DNA of 64,000 nt from PWQG01 sp040882255 (lineage in GTDB: Bacteria; Pseudomonadota; Gammaproteobacteria; Pseudomonadales; Pseudohongiellaceae), in contig JBBEBP010000029.1 of assembly GCA_040882255.1 (NCBI GenBank), forward strand, positions 194,513 through 258,512, read 5' to 3'. Below, piece after piece: positions 51,115 to 59,096 of this stretch. The notes beneath the pieces are model-generated. The model had not been told where the DNA came from. It saw nothing but the letters and a program-made list of their open reading frames with translations, and ran no database searches. The translations under genes were made by a program, and so were the position numbers. Within the stretch, counting starts at the first letter, position 1, and the number at the start of each line of letters is the position of its first letter.

Positions 51115-54100
51115 TCAGTCGGCGTTGCGTTGTGAGCGGATGGCGGCCAGCCGCTGTTTCATCCTGCTTCCCACGGCGCGGGGAGAGAAACCCTCCCGGA
51201 TTGTGTCCCGGGCATTCCGGCCGAGCGTGGTGGCCCATTGCGGGTCGGCCACCAGCTTCCGCATGGCACCGGCGGCCTGTGATACGTCCGGCTCGGCCCA
51301 GTGTTGCCCGGCCCGGTAGGGGCCGTAGTCCTGTTCCAGCGTGACCAGTTCGTAGTCGATGCCGATGCTGTTGTCCGGGGTCATGTAGTCCGTGTTACCC
51401 GACCAGCGAGTGATCATGGCCACCTTGCCCAGGGACATGGCTTCCGCCGGACCCAGGCCGAAGCCTTCCGAGCGGTGCAGGGAGACGAAACAGTCAATGT
51501 TGGCGAGCAGGGTATTGATCTCGTCCCGACTGTACACCCCGTCCAGCACGATGATGTTGTCCTGTCCGCCGATGGCCTGGTGCAGTGCCTTCATGGCGTC
51601 CGGCGTGGGGTTATTGAGCTTGACGACCAGGCAGGCGGAGTGGTCATCACTTTCGAAGGCCTCACGAAATGCCCGTATGGCCCCATGGGGGTTCTTGCGT
51701 TCCGGCCGGCTGTGCACATCGAACATGGACAGGAACAGGAAGCTGTCCTCCGGCAGTCCGAAATGGGCACGGCCCTGTGTCTCGTCGTACTGTGCCTCTA
51801 TACAGTGAGGTATGGTGACCACCGGCACTGGTGAGCGCATGGCGATGGCCTGCTGACAGAACTGCGAAGGCACCCAGATCTCGTCCACGTAGCGGAAGCT
51901 GCTTTCCCAGTCATCGGGCATTTCGGGCAGCTCCCATGCCCAGTAGCCGATCACGTACTTGCCCTCGAAACAGCGTGCGGGCAGTTCCGCAATCGCCTGG
52001 ACGGCGTGGTCGGGGTTGATATGCAGCAGGGTGATGTCGAAGGGCGCGGTGTCGGACTCCTTGTGCTGCCAGCTCAGATCCGTCATGCGCGAAGGGTTCC
52101 CGGATTCGAAATTGATGATGGTGAATGGCTCCTGTGCGGTATCCAGTGCTCTGGCATCGCTGCGTGCACCTTCGCCTATTCCCATGGCGGCGCGGATGAA
52201 GCCGATCAGGTTGACGCCGCGCTGATGGGCTTGCGCCGGACGGTCGTTCCGGGCATCCGAAACCGGCACGGGAAGATCGTAGACCCGGTCGTTGCGCAGT
52301 GAGTAATCACACTTTTCCGTGCACAGGTTGGGGTTATAGTAGGGGTCGCCCGCCATGAAGCGCTCGCGCCAACGTGACCACATGTTCTGTTCGTCCTCTC
52401 GTGGCACGGAATTGCGGCGGCTGATGCTTTCGTGATGGACCAGACAACAGTACGGCGTCCACAGACTCCGCCACCCGGCATCGGAAAGCCGCAGACAGAA
52501 ATCCACATCATTGCCTACTACCGGTAGCGATTCCTCGAAGCCGTTGATGGCATCGTACTTCTCGCGCGACACCATCAGACAGGCGCCCGTGTTGGCCGAT
52601 ACCTCGCGCGTCGTCAGGTGCAGGTTGCGATAGATCGTCGCGTCGGGATTGGCCTTGTGCAGTAGATGGATGCCGCCGCCACCGTAGTTGACCAGCATTA
52701 CGCCAGCGTGTTGAAGCAGGCCGTTCGGGTACAACAGCTTTGCGCCCACCGTGCCGATGTCGGGGCGTATGGCCTGGCGTACCAGCTCATTGAGCCACTG
52801 GCCGTCGGTGATTTCGATGTCGTCATTGAGGAACAGCAGCAGTTCTCCGCTGGCGTGGGAGGCCCCGATATTGTTGAGCCGGGCCCAGTTGAACGGTTCG
52901 TGGCACTCGATCACCCTGTCCACGGTTTCGCGAAGCCAGGCGATGCCCTCCGGGTGCTTGCCCCGGCCGTTGTCCAGCACGATGACTTCATAATCGGGGT
53001 ACTCGGTGTGCTCCAGCAGCGAATCCATGCAGGGCCGGACCAGCTCCGGCTTGCCGGTGGTGGGGATGATGATGGAAACGCGGGGCTGGCGCTCCAGCGG
53101 CCAGAGCACCCGCCGGATGCCGTGCGCGTCCGCCTGCACCGGAACGCGAGTGTCCATCCGGGCTGACAGCCAGTGCTCCACCACCCCGGTTTCGGCGGTG
53201 ATGTCCCGGTCCCGCGCAGCCGCATCCGGTGTGGGGCGGGACCAGAGTACTTTCGGGATGCGGCGAATGGCCGGCTGTTGTTCGCTGAGCTGCAGCAGCA
53301 GGTGATACCGCCAGGCCGGACGGCAATGCGCGGGAAGATCGCCGGGAGGTGTCAGCTCTCCCGCTTTATCCGCGCCGGCCCGGAACAGGAATACCGTGCC
53401 GGTCGGGTTGGCGGCCAATACATGGTCGGGTGACCAGGAGGGGGTGAAGCAGGGATTGCTGTGGTGGTTTTCGTCATCCACCTCGTCGTGATCTGTATAG
53501 ATCACCGCTGCATCGGAGAGGGTGCGGGCCGTGAGCTGGAACTCGAGTATGGCCTGGGGTGCCAGCCACTCACCGGCTTCGAGTAGACAGGTCCAGCCGC
53601 CGCGTACAGCAGCCATGGCCTCCTGCAGATCGGCATGCACGTGCAGGCGCTGGTGGTCCGAGAGAGACTGGATGGTGCGGTCGGTGGCCAACTGCCGGCC
53701 CTGCCCCCGGGTCAGCCCGATCAGATGCAGCTCCCAGCCCGGACATCGCTGCCGGACCAGGCTGTCCAGTGTACGCTGCAATCTGCCTTCTTGCGGCCCG
53801 GCCAGTACCAGCAGGTGAAGGCGCTCGTCAGCCGGCGGTTCGGGTATCTGGTTGCAGGCGGCCTGCAGCACATCATCATCGGGAATGGTGCGCCAGTACC
53901 AGTCATTGTAGTGATCGACTTGCGGTATGCGCAGGAAACGCGTGCCGATCTCCCGCGACTGGCCGTTTGCCGCAGTGAGGATCAGCGTGAGCCAGTGTTC
54001 CCCGGGTTCGATACCCGGCAGACCGATGCGGTGCTGGAACCCCGCCGGTTGCTCCTGCTGGGCAGCCGGGAAGCCATTTTCCAGATCCTGGCGGTGGGTA

Positions 54101-55314
54101 TCGGGCAGGAATTCGCGGACTTCATTACCGTCGATCAGGCAGCTCACTCCCGTGATACCGGCCTCGGCAAGACACCAGCCATTGAGGACCAGTTCGTCGG
54201 AGAATTCGTCCTCGGCCACTGACGGGCAGTCCAGTGAACAGGCAATACCATTCTCCCACAAGGCCGGCCCCGTGCCGGTCCGGTGCCCCTTGCCGTGACC
54301 GCCCGGCAGCGTGGCCGCAAGGCGTCGCCGCAGCCAGCGCCATGGCCGGGTGATGCGCCATGACAGGGAGTTGATGATCTGTGCGCGCTCGTCCTCCAGG
54401 TGGCGAATATGACGGCGGGCATCCTGTACTTCCGCATCGCGCTTGCGCAGGCGCTGCTGCAGCTCATCCTTCTGACGTTTCAGCTCGGTCCGTTCAGAGT
54501 GTGCCGTGGCAAGCTCCCGGCCCAGTTTCTCGACCCTGGGCGTCTGGTCCAGATCGGCCAGCGCCAGGTTATACTCGCTGCCGCTCCAGCGTGGCAGCCA
54601 TTTGGCAAACAATGCCGCCCGACCCTTTGCCACGGGGCTGTCCGGACGGTAACGTTCGGCGGCGTTACTGGCTGCCGTCTCCGATTCCCCCCCACCACGG
54701 TAGTAGGCGGTGATGACATCCCGGTGGATGAAGCGGGTATGCTCGGCCAGCTGGAGCCAGAAGTCCCAGTCCTCGAAGATGTCCAGCGATTCATCGAAGC
54801 GGACGCCATGTTCCAGCAGACTGCGGCGGAACAGGGCGGAATGGATGGGAATGAAATTGTCGTGGCGCAGCCGGGCGTGATTGAAAGGCGCACGGAACAC
54901 CTCGTCGGTAATGTCTCCACCGGGCGTGGTGCGCACCGTGCTGCTGTAGGCCACTCCGGTTTCGGGGTCCGAGCCAAGCTGTCCGGCCAGCTCCTCGATA
55001 TGGGTGGGAGCAAGCCAGTCGTCATCGTCCAGGAACAGCAGGAACGCCCCGGTGGCGGCATCCAGCCCTGCATTGGCGGCGGCGGAGCGGCTCAAGGGGG
55101 TGTCAGGCCGCACCATCCGGATGTTGACGTCCGGTTCGGTCACGGGCTGCGCAAGCTCCGAGGCAGCGGCATCCACGAGTACCACCTCGATAGGGCGCCA
55201 GGTCTGCTGCTCCACCGAGCGCAGGGTCTGCTTCAATGTGGCGCGGCCGGTGGTGCGGCAAATGATACTGACCGGGGCGGCCGGCGTGCTCTGTGCAGCC
55301 CGGTTATCCGTCAT
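51115..55314 (-). CDS. giant multidomain glycosyltransferase (GT2 - coiled coil - GT2-like - GT2 - GT4)
   Basis: 1399 residues. Module 1 (about 13-240) is GT2, with FLLFLDDDDW near 91-100. A coiled coil follows (about 255-325, ELKRQKDELQQRLRKRDAEV). A beta-rich unit (about 355-465) may bind carbohydrate. Module 2 (about 495-700) is GT2-like but lacks a clean Asp box, so it may be inactive. Module 3 (about 745-1000) is GT2 with LLLFLNDDIEI near 826-836. Module 4 (about 1035-1395) is GT4-like, with EGFGLGPAEAMSLG (the EX7E motif) near 1283. The start overlaps the DUF484 stop by four bases. Probably builds a surface glycan or glycosylates protein; acceptor unknown. Confidence 0.87.
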   Translation of the reverse strand: MTDNRAAQSTPAAPVSIICRTTGRATLKQTLRSVEQQTWRPIEVVLVDAAASELAQPVTEPDVNIRMVRPDTPLSRSAAANAGLDAATGAFLLFLDDDDWLAPTHIEELAGQLGSDPETGVAYSSTVRTTPGGDITDEVFRAPFNHARLRHDNFIPIHSALFRRSLLEHGVRFDESLDIFEDWDFWLQLAEHTRFIHRDVITAYYRGGGESETAASNAAERYRPDSPVAKGRAALFAKWLPRWSGSEYNLALADLDQTPRVEKLGRELATAHSERTELKRQKDELQQRLRKRDAEVQDARRHIRHLEDERAQIINSLSWRITRPWRWLRRRLAATLPGGHGKGHRTGTGPALWENGIACSLDCPSVAEDEFSDELVLNGWCLAEAGITGVSCLIDGNEVREFLPDTHRQDLENGFPAAQQEQPAGFQHRIGLPGIEPGEHWLTLILTAANGQSREIGTRFLRIPQVDHYNDWYWRTIPDDDVLQAACNQIPEPPADERLHLLVLAGPQEGRLQRTLDSLVRQRCPGWELHLIGLTRGQGRQLATDRTIQSLSDHQRLHVHADLQEAMAAVRGGWTCLLEAGEWLAPQAILEFQLTARTLSDAAVIYTDHDEVDDENHHSNPCFTPSWSPDHVLAANPTGTVFLFRAGADKAGELTPPGDLPAHCRPAWRYHLLLQLSEQQPAIRRIPKVLWSRPTPDAAARDRDITAETGVVEHWLSARMDTRVPVQADAHGIRRVLWPLERQPRVSIIIPTTGKPELVRPCMDSLLEHTEYPDYEVIVLDNGRGKHPEGIAWLRETVDRVIECHEPFNWARLNNIGASHASGELLLFLNDDIEITDGQWLNELVRQAIRPDIGTVGAKLLYPNGLLQHAGVMLVNYGGGGIHLLHKANPDATIYRNLHLTTREVSANTGACLMVSREKYDAINGFEESLPVVGNDVDFCLRLSDAGWRSLWTPYCCLVHHESISRRNSVPREDEQNMWSRWRERFMAGDPYYNPNLCTEKCDYSLRNDRVYDLPVPVSDARNDRPAQAHQRGVNLIGFIRAAMGIGEGARSDARALDTAQEPFTIINFESGNPSRMTDLSWQHKESDTAPFDITLLHINPDHAVQAIAELPARCFEGKYVIGYWAWELPEMPDDWESSFRYVDEIWVPSQFCQQAIAMRSPVPVVTIPHCIEAQYDETQGRAHFGLPEDSFLFLSMFDVHSRPERKNPHGAIRAFREAFESDDHSACLVVKLNNPTPDAMKALHQAIGGQDNIIVLDGVYSRDEINTLLANIDCFVSLHRSEGFGLGPAEAMSLGKVAMITRWSGNTDYMTPDNSIGIDYELVTLEQDYGPYRAGQHWAEPDVSQAAGAMRKLVADPQWATTLGRNARDTIREGFSPRAVGSRMKQRLAAIRSQRNAD

Positions 55315-56039
55315 TGTGCGGCGGCTTGCCGGCCCAGCAACGTGCCCAGCGCATCAGCGATGAAATCCGGAAACAGGGTGTCCATGTCATGGCTGAAGTA
55401 GTCGCGGGAATGGTTGCCCAGCGCCAGGATACCGACCACCTGCCCGTGATAGCGCACCGGGCAGAGGGCCGCCGAGCGCACTCGTTTGTTGTGTTCCGGG
55501 AACAGCAATGCAGCCACCTCTTCGTCGACCTGTTGGCAGACCACGTGGCGCTGCCGGAACAGGGATGGAAAGCGCTGGCGCATGTTTTCCATGTCGGCGT
55601 GCCTGGATGGTGCACTGTCTGGCAGGATATTGTCGTCGGTCAGGATCAGGGTACAGGCATCGATGCCGGGCTGCGTGGAGAGGTTCGCCTCGGTGATACT
55701 GATAATCTGCTGGGGGTTGTCCTCATCGAGCAGGGTGAGGATCAGATGCCGTGTGACGTTGAAAAGCTGGTCGTTGTAGCGGGCGTTATCCAGCAGGCCG
55801 TTGAGCCGCTGGCGCAGGTCGATGCTTCGTTCCCGGAGGATGGTAACCTGGCGTTCCAGCAGGGATACCGCGCCGCCGCTTTCATGGGGTAGCGTGAGGT
55901 CGGCCAGCAGACTGTCGCGGTCGACAAAGAAGTCCGGGTGGTCCTGCAGGTAACGCGCCACCTCGTCCGCTGTCGGACCCGTGGATCGGGTCGCGTTCCC
56001 GCCGCGCCGTTTGCTGGCCGGGGATGTATCACTGCTCAT
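55311..56039 (-). CDS. DUF484 family protein
   Basis: A 242-residue DUF484 protein, with a GAF-like fold, from ATG 56039; a frame opening to 56129 is not used. Diagnostic are VARYLQDHPDFFVDRDSLLADL, LLERQVTILRERSIDLRQRL, and the C-terminal ALGNHSRDYFSHDMDTLFPDF. In most gammaproteobacteria it lies between dapF and xerC. Here dapF precedes by about 14 bases, but xerC is replaced by the giant glycosyltransferase gene, which overlaps it. Function is unknown. Confidence 0.9.
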   Translation of the reverse strand: MSSDTSPASKRRGGNATRSTGPTADEVARYLQDHPDFFVDRDSLLADLTLPHESGGAVSLLERQVTILRERSIDLRQRLNGLLDNARYNDQLFNVTRHLILTLLDEDNPQQIISITEANLSTQPGIDACTLILTDDNILPDSAPSRHADMENMRQRFPSLFRQRHVVCQQVDEEVAALLFPEHNKRVRSAALCPVRYHGQVVGILALGNHSRDYFSHDMDTLFPDFIADALGTLLGRQAAAQ

Positions 56040-56053
56040 CAGTATCTGACTCC

Positions 56054-56896
56054 TTATAGCAACAGCGTTCCTTCGAAGACGGTGGTGGCTGGTCCGGTCA
56101 TGGTAATCGGGTGTCCCGGTCCGGGCCATTCCACGCTCAGTTCGCCGCCGCGCAGTTGCACGGTGACCGTGTGATCCAGCTGGCCGTTGCGGATGCCGCA
56201 GACCACGGCAGCGCAGGCGCCGGTGCCACAGGCAACCGTTTCACCGGCGCCCCGTTCGTAGACGCGCAAGCGGATTGTACTGCGGTCCACTACCTGCATA
56301 AACCCCACATTCACGCCCTGCGGGAAGTCCTGATGTGCCCCGGCACGCGGACCCGTCTCGTGTACCGGGGCGGTATCGACATCAGCCACCGTCAACACAC
56401 AATGCGGATTGCCCACGGAAACTGCAGCGATCCGAATGGTTTCAGTGCCTTGCGCTGATTCCACCTCCAGCGGGTACTCGGTGCTTTCGTGGCCCGCGTG
56501 AAACGGCAATGCCGCCGGGTCGAAGTCGGGTTCGCCCATATCCACGCTCACCAGGCCGCTGCGCGAGACCTTGAGTGTCAGCAGCCGGTTGACCGTGCTC
56601 ACGCGGATGGTGCGGCTGGCAATCAGTCCCTTGTCCAGCACGTACCGGGCGAAACAGCGCGCACCGTTGCCGCAGTGTTCCACCTCGCCGCCATCGGCAT
56701 TGAAGATGCGGTAGTGGAAATCCACATCGGGCCGGTCGGGCGGATCGATCATCAGCAACTGGTCGAACCCTACACCGAAATGACGGTCGGCCAGCCGCTG
56801 GATCTGCCGGCGGCTGAGGCGGACCGGATGGCGGATACGGTCCACGACCATGAAGTCGTTGCCCAGTCCGTGCATTTTGGTGAAGTGCAGTTTCAT
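56054..56896 (-). CDS. dapF: diaminopimelate epimerase
   Basis: A 280-residue epimerase that converts LL- to meso-diaminopimelate for lysine and peptidoglycan. The two catalytic cysteines are seen in EHCGNGARCFARYV and TVACGTGACAAVV. The N-terminus FTKMHGLGNDFMVVD is standard. ATG 56896 is used; a longer frame runs back into lysA. Third in the lptM-lysA-dapF-DUF484 order. Confidence 0.96.
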   Translation of the reverse strand: MKLHFTKMHGLGNDFMVVDRIRHPVRLSRRQIQRLADRHFGVGFDQLLMIDPPDRPDVDFHYRIFNADGGEVEHCGNGARCFARYVLDKGLIASRTIRVSTVNRLLTLKVSRSGLVSVDMGEPDFDPAALPFHAGHESTEYPLEVESAQGTETIRIAAVSVGNPHCVLTVADVDTAPVHETGPRAGAHQDFPQGVNVGFMQVVDRSTIRLRVYERGAGETVACGTGACAAVVCGIRNGQLDHTVTVQLRGGELSVEWPGPGHPITMTGPATTVFEGTLLL

Positions 56897-56909
56897 ACCG
56901 TTCCGATTA

Positions 56910-58175
56910 TTACCTGTGCGGCAATAATGCCTCCGGTGCCAGTTGCTGTTCAATGGTTTCGCGCTGCCGCACGACATGGACCTGATCGCCGTCCACCATG
57001 ATCTCCGGCGGGCGGCTGCGGGTATTGTAGTTGGAAGCCATGACGAAGCCGTAGGCACCGGCCGAGCGCACGACCAGCAGGTCGCCGGGTGCCAGGCTGA
57101 GCTGGCGGTGCTTGCCCAGAAAGTCGGCGGACTCGCAGACCGGTCCGACCACGTCATAGAAGCGCGTCTCCCGGGCCACGCCATCCTCGTCCCCGGTCTG
57201 TACCGGTATGATGGCCTGCCAGGCGCTGTACAGGGCCGGGCGCAGCAGGTCGTTCATGGCGCCATCGACCACGGCGAAGTGCTTGTGGTCGGTGTGCTTG
57301 ATGTACTCCACGCGGGTGACAAAGATGCCGGCGTTGGCGGCAATCGAGCGGCCCGGCTCCAGGATGAGGGTCAGGTCGCGGTGGGTCAGTCGCCCGTCCA
57401 TGGCATGGATCAATGTCTCCGGGTCCGGCGGGGTCTCGTCATCGTAGGTCACACCAAGCCCGCCGCCGATGTCCAGGTGACGCAGCGTGATGCCGTCCTC
57501 CGCCAGCTGGTCGACCAACAGCAGGACGCGGTCCAGGGCATCCAGGAAAGGATCGACCGTGGTGAGCTGAGAGCCGATATGGCAGTCCACGCCGATCACG
57601 TCCAGGTTGGGCAGTGAAGCCGCCTGGCGATACACGTTCCGGGCGCGGCCGATGTCGATGCCGAACTTGTTTTCCTTCATACCGGTGGAGATGTAAGGGT
57701 GCGTGCCGGCATCGACGTCCGGATTGACGCGCAAGGATACCGGCGCGCGGCGCTTCAGCCGGCCAGCCACCTCGTTGATGCGCTCCAGCTCGCCTTCCGA
57801 TTCGACGTTGAAGCAGTGGATGCCGGCTTTCAGGGCCTGTTCGATCTCGGCGGCGTTCTTACCCAATCCGGAAAAAATCACTTTCTTCGGGTCACCGCCG
57901 GCCGCCAGCACCCGCGCCAGTTCGCCGCCGGAAACGATGTCAAAGCCGGCCCCCTTGCGGGCCAGTACGTTGAGTACAGCGATGTTGGAGTTGGCCTTGA
58001 CCGCAAAGCAGGTCAGGTGCGGCCGGTTGGCCAATGCCGTTTCATACGCCAGCAAATTCTGCTCCAGCGCCGTGCGGGAGTAGATATAACAGGGCGTTCC
58101 GTGAGTGGCCGCAATATCAGCCACAGGCACCCGTTCCGCGAACAGCTGCCCGCGCTGGTAGTCGAAATAGTCCAT
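56910..58175 (-). CDS. lysA: diaminopimelate decarboxylase
   Basis: A 421-residue fold type III PLP enzyme that makes lysine from meso-diaminopimelate. The PLP lysine lies in TCFAVKANSN (about 60). Other features are GFDIVSGGELARVLAAG, HIGSQLTTVDPF, DIGGGLGVTY, EPGRSIAANAG and the C-terminal catalytic CESADFLG, then AGAYGFVMASNYN. Length is standard. lptM precedes and dapF follows in the same direction. Confidence 0.96.
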   Translation of the reverse strand: MDYFDYQRGQLFAERVPVADIAATHGTPCYIYSRTALEQNLLAYETALANRPHLTCFAVKANSNIAVLNVLARKGAGFDIVSGGELARVLAAGGDPKKVIFSGLGKNAAEIEQALKAGIHCFNVESEGELERINEVAGRLKRRAPVSLRVNPDVDAGTHPYISTGMKENKFGIDIGRARNVYRQAASLPNLDVIGVDCHIGSQLTTVDPFLDALDRVLLLVDQLAEDGITLRHLDIGGGLGVTYDDETPPDPETLIHAMDGRLTHRDLTLILEPGRSIAANAGIFVTRVEYIKHTDHKHFAVVDGAMNDLLRPALYSAWQAIIPVQTGDEDGVARETRFYDVVGPVCESADFLGKHRQLSLAPGDLLVVRSAGAYGFVMASNYNTRSRPPEIMVDGDQVHVVRQRETIEQQLAPEALLPHR

Positions 58176-58203
58176 AACGATCCTGTATCCGGTGGTGATA
58201 CGC

Positions 58204-58371
58204 TCAGGGGCCCTGGATCGACTCCGGGGCGGGCTCGTCGCCCGGCTGGCGCAGCGGCCCTTTCTGTCCGCAGGCGGCCAGCCCGGCCAGTAGTGACAGC
58301 AGCAACGCGGTCGCTAACAGAGGGCGGCGTTGCGAGGGACAGCTTGGGGTCGGTCGGCGGCGTATCGGCAT
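58204..58371 (-). CDS. lptM: LptM-like small lipoprotein (YifL family)
   Basis: A 55-residue lipoprotein precursor. A basic N-terminus (MPIRRR), a hydrophobic stretch (LLATALLLSLLAG), then the lipobox LAAC and the family hallmark ACGQKGPL, followed by a short Pro/Glu-rich tail. LptM helps assemble the LptDE lipopolysaccharide translocon at the outer membrane. The gene usually precedes lysA, as here, with a gap of 28 bases. It is short and easily missed. A TATAAT (-10) at 58380-58385 is so close that the transcript may be almost leaderless. Confidence 0.88.
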   Translation of the reverse strand: MPIRRRPTPSCPSQRRPLLATALLLSLLAGLAACGQKGPLRQPGDEPAPESIQGP

Positions 58372-58379
58372 AGGGCGCG

Positions 58380-58385
58380 ATTATA
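58380..58385 (-). promoter_or_regulatory. -10 element of lptM-lysA-dapF
   Basis: A perfect TATAAT on the minus strand, nine bases from the lptM ATG. No convincing -35 was found. Its proximity suggests a very short leader. Confidence 0.4.
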
Positions 58386-58423
58386 CTGGTTACCGGCGGG
58401 CAATGCAGCCCGCTGGATTCTGA

Positions 58424-58705
58424 TCATGGGCTGACAGTGAGCTTCACTCCCAGGCCATGGAGTACTTTTACGATAGTCTCATAGCGTGGCTTGGCTCCGG
58501 GTGAGAGGGCTTTGTAAAGGCTCTCCCGTCCCAGCCCGGTGCTACTGGCAACGGCGGTCATGCCACGCGCTTTGGCAACATCTGCCACCGCAGCAAGAAA
58601 CACGTCCGGATTCTCATCCTCAAGGGCTGCTGTCAGGTACTCGGCAATGACTTCCTCGTTGTCGAGATAGTCCGCGGCGTCAAATCTGGCTGCTTCAGTC
58701 ATCAT
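58424..58705 (-). CDS. addiction module antidote protein, HigA-like (HI1420 family)
   Basis: A 93-residue DNA-binding antitoxin. The N-terminus FDAADYLDNEEVIAEYLTAAL and the helix-turn-helix ASSTGLGRESLYKALSPGAK followed by PRYETIVKVLHGLGVKL match the HI1420 antidote family. It would neutralise the preceding RelE-like toxin and bind the palindrome at 59012-59029. The toxin gene comes first and overlaps it by 11 bases, the HigBA order. An ATG one codon later (58702) is also possible. Confidence 0.88.
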   Translation of the reverse strand: MMTEAARFDAADYLDNEEVIAEYLTAALEDENPDVFLAAVADVAKARGMTAVASSTGLGRESLYKALSPGAKPRYETIVKVLHGLGVKLTVSP

Positions 58706-59003
58706 CTGTATCCTCGTACTTCGTCACCAGGCTCCTGGCTTTGAGGATATCCTTATCCTGGGTCGATTTGTTTCCACCGCACAGGATCAGCAACACTACC
58801 TTTCCGACACGTTTGTAGTAGACCCTGTATCCCGATCCGTGGTGGATTCTGAGTTCGCTGATTCCGCTACCCACGGGCTGCGCATCACCAAGATTACCGT
58901 GCTCGGCCGATCGGAGTCGCGCCAATATCCTGGCCTTGGCCCTCATATCCCTGAGCCGCCGCAGCCACCTGTCAAATTCCCTGGTGCGCTGTAGGTAGTA
59001 CAT
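58695..59003 (-). CDS. RelE/ParE-superfamily toxin (HI1419 family)
   Basis: A 102-residue toxin from ATG 59003; an in-frame ATG at 59030 would lie within the promoter and operator and is rejected. RTREFDRWLRRLRDMRAKARI at the N-terminus, VGSGISELRIHHGSGYRVYY and LLILCGGNKSTQDKDILKA are typical of the addiction-module killer family. Members of the superfamily often cleave mRNA on the ribosome. First gene of the pair; its 3-prime end overlaps the antitoxin gene. Confidence 0.88.
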   Translation of the reverse strand: MYYLQRTREFDRWLRRLRDMRAKARILARLRSAEHGNLGDAQPVGSGISELRIHHGSGYRVYYKRVGKVVLLILCGGNKSTQDKDILKARSLVTKYEDTDDD

Positions 59004-59009
59004 GGCCTG

Positions 59010-59038
59010 AGTGTATCCAATTGGATACATTGATGCAA
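59010..59038 (-). promoter_or_regulatory. sigma-70 promoter of the toxin-antitoxin operon
   Basis: TTGCAT (59038-59033), 17 bases and TACACT (59015-59010) on the minus strand. The palindrome lies inside the spacer. Transcription would begin at about 59003, the toxin ATG, so the mRNA may be leaderless. Confidence 0.6.
59012..59029. promoter_or_regulatory. operator palindrome of the toxin-antitoxin operon
   Basis: TGTATCCAATTGGATACA is a perfect 18-base palindrome located within the promoter. It is the natural binding site for the antitoxin helix-turn-helix protein and should mediate autorepression. Confidence 0.75.
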
Positions 59039-59096
59039 CAGGCAGAAATCAGCTTTCGGCGCGGATCAGAGCAGCTATCCGATGTTGTGCAGATGT

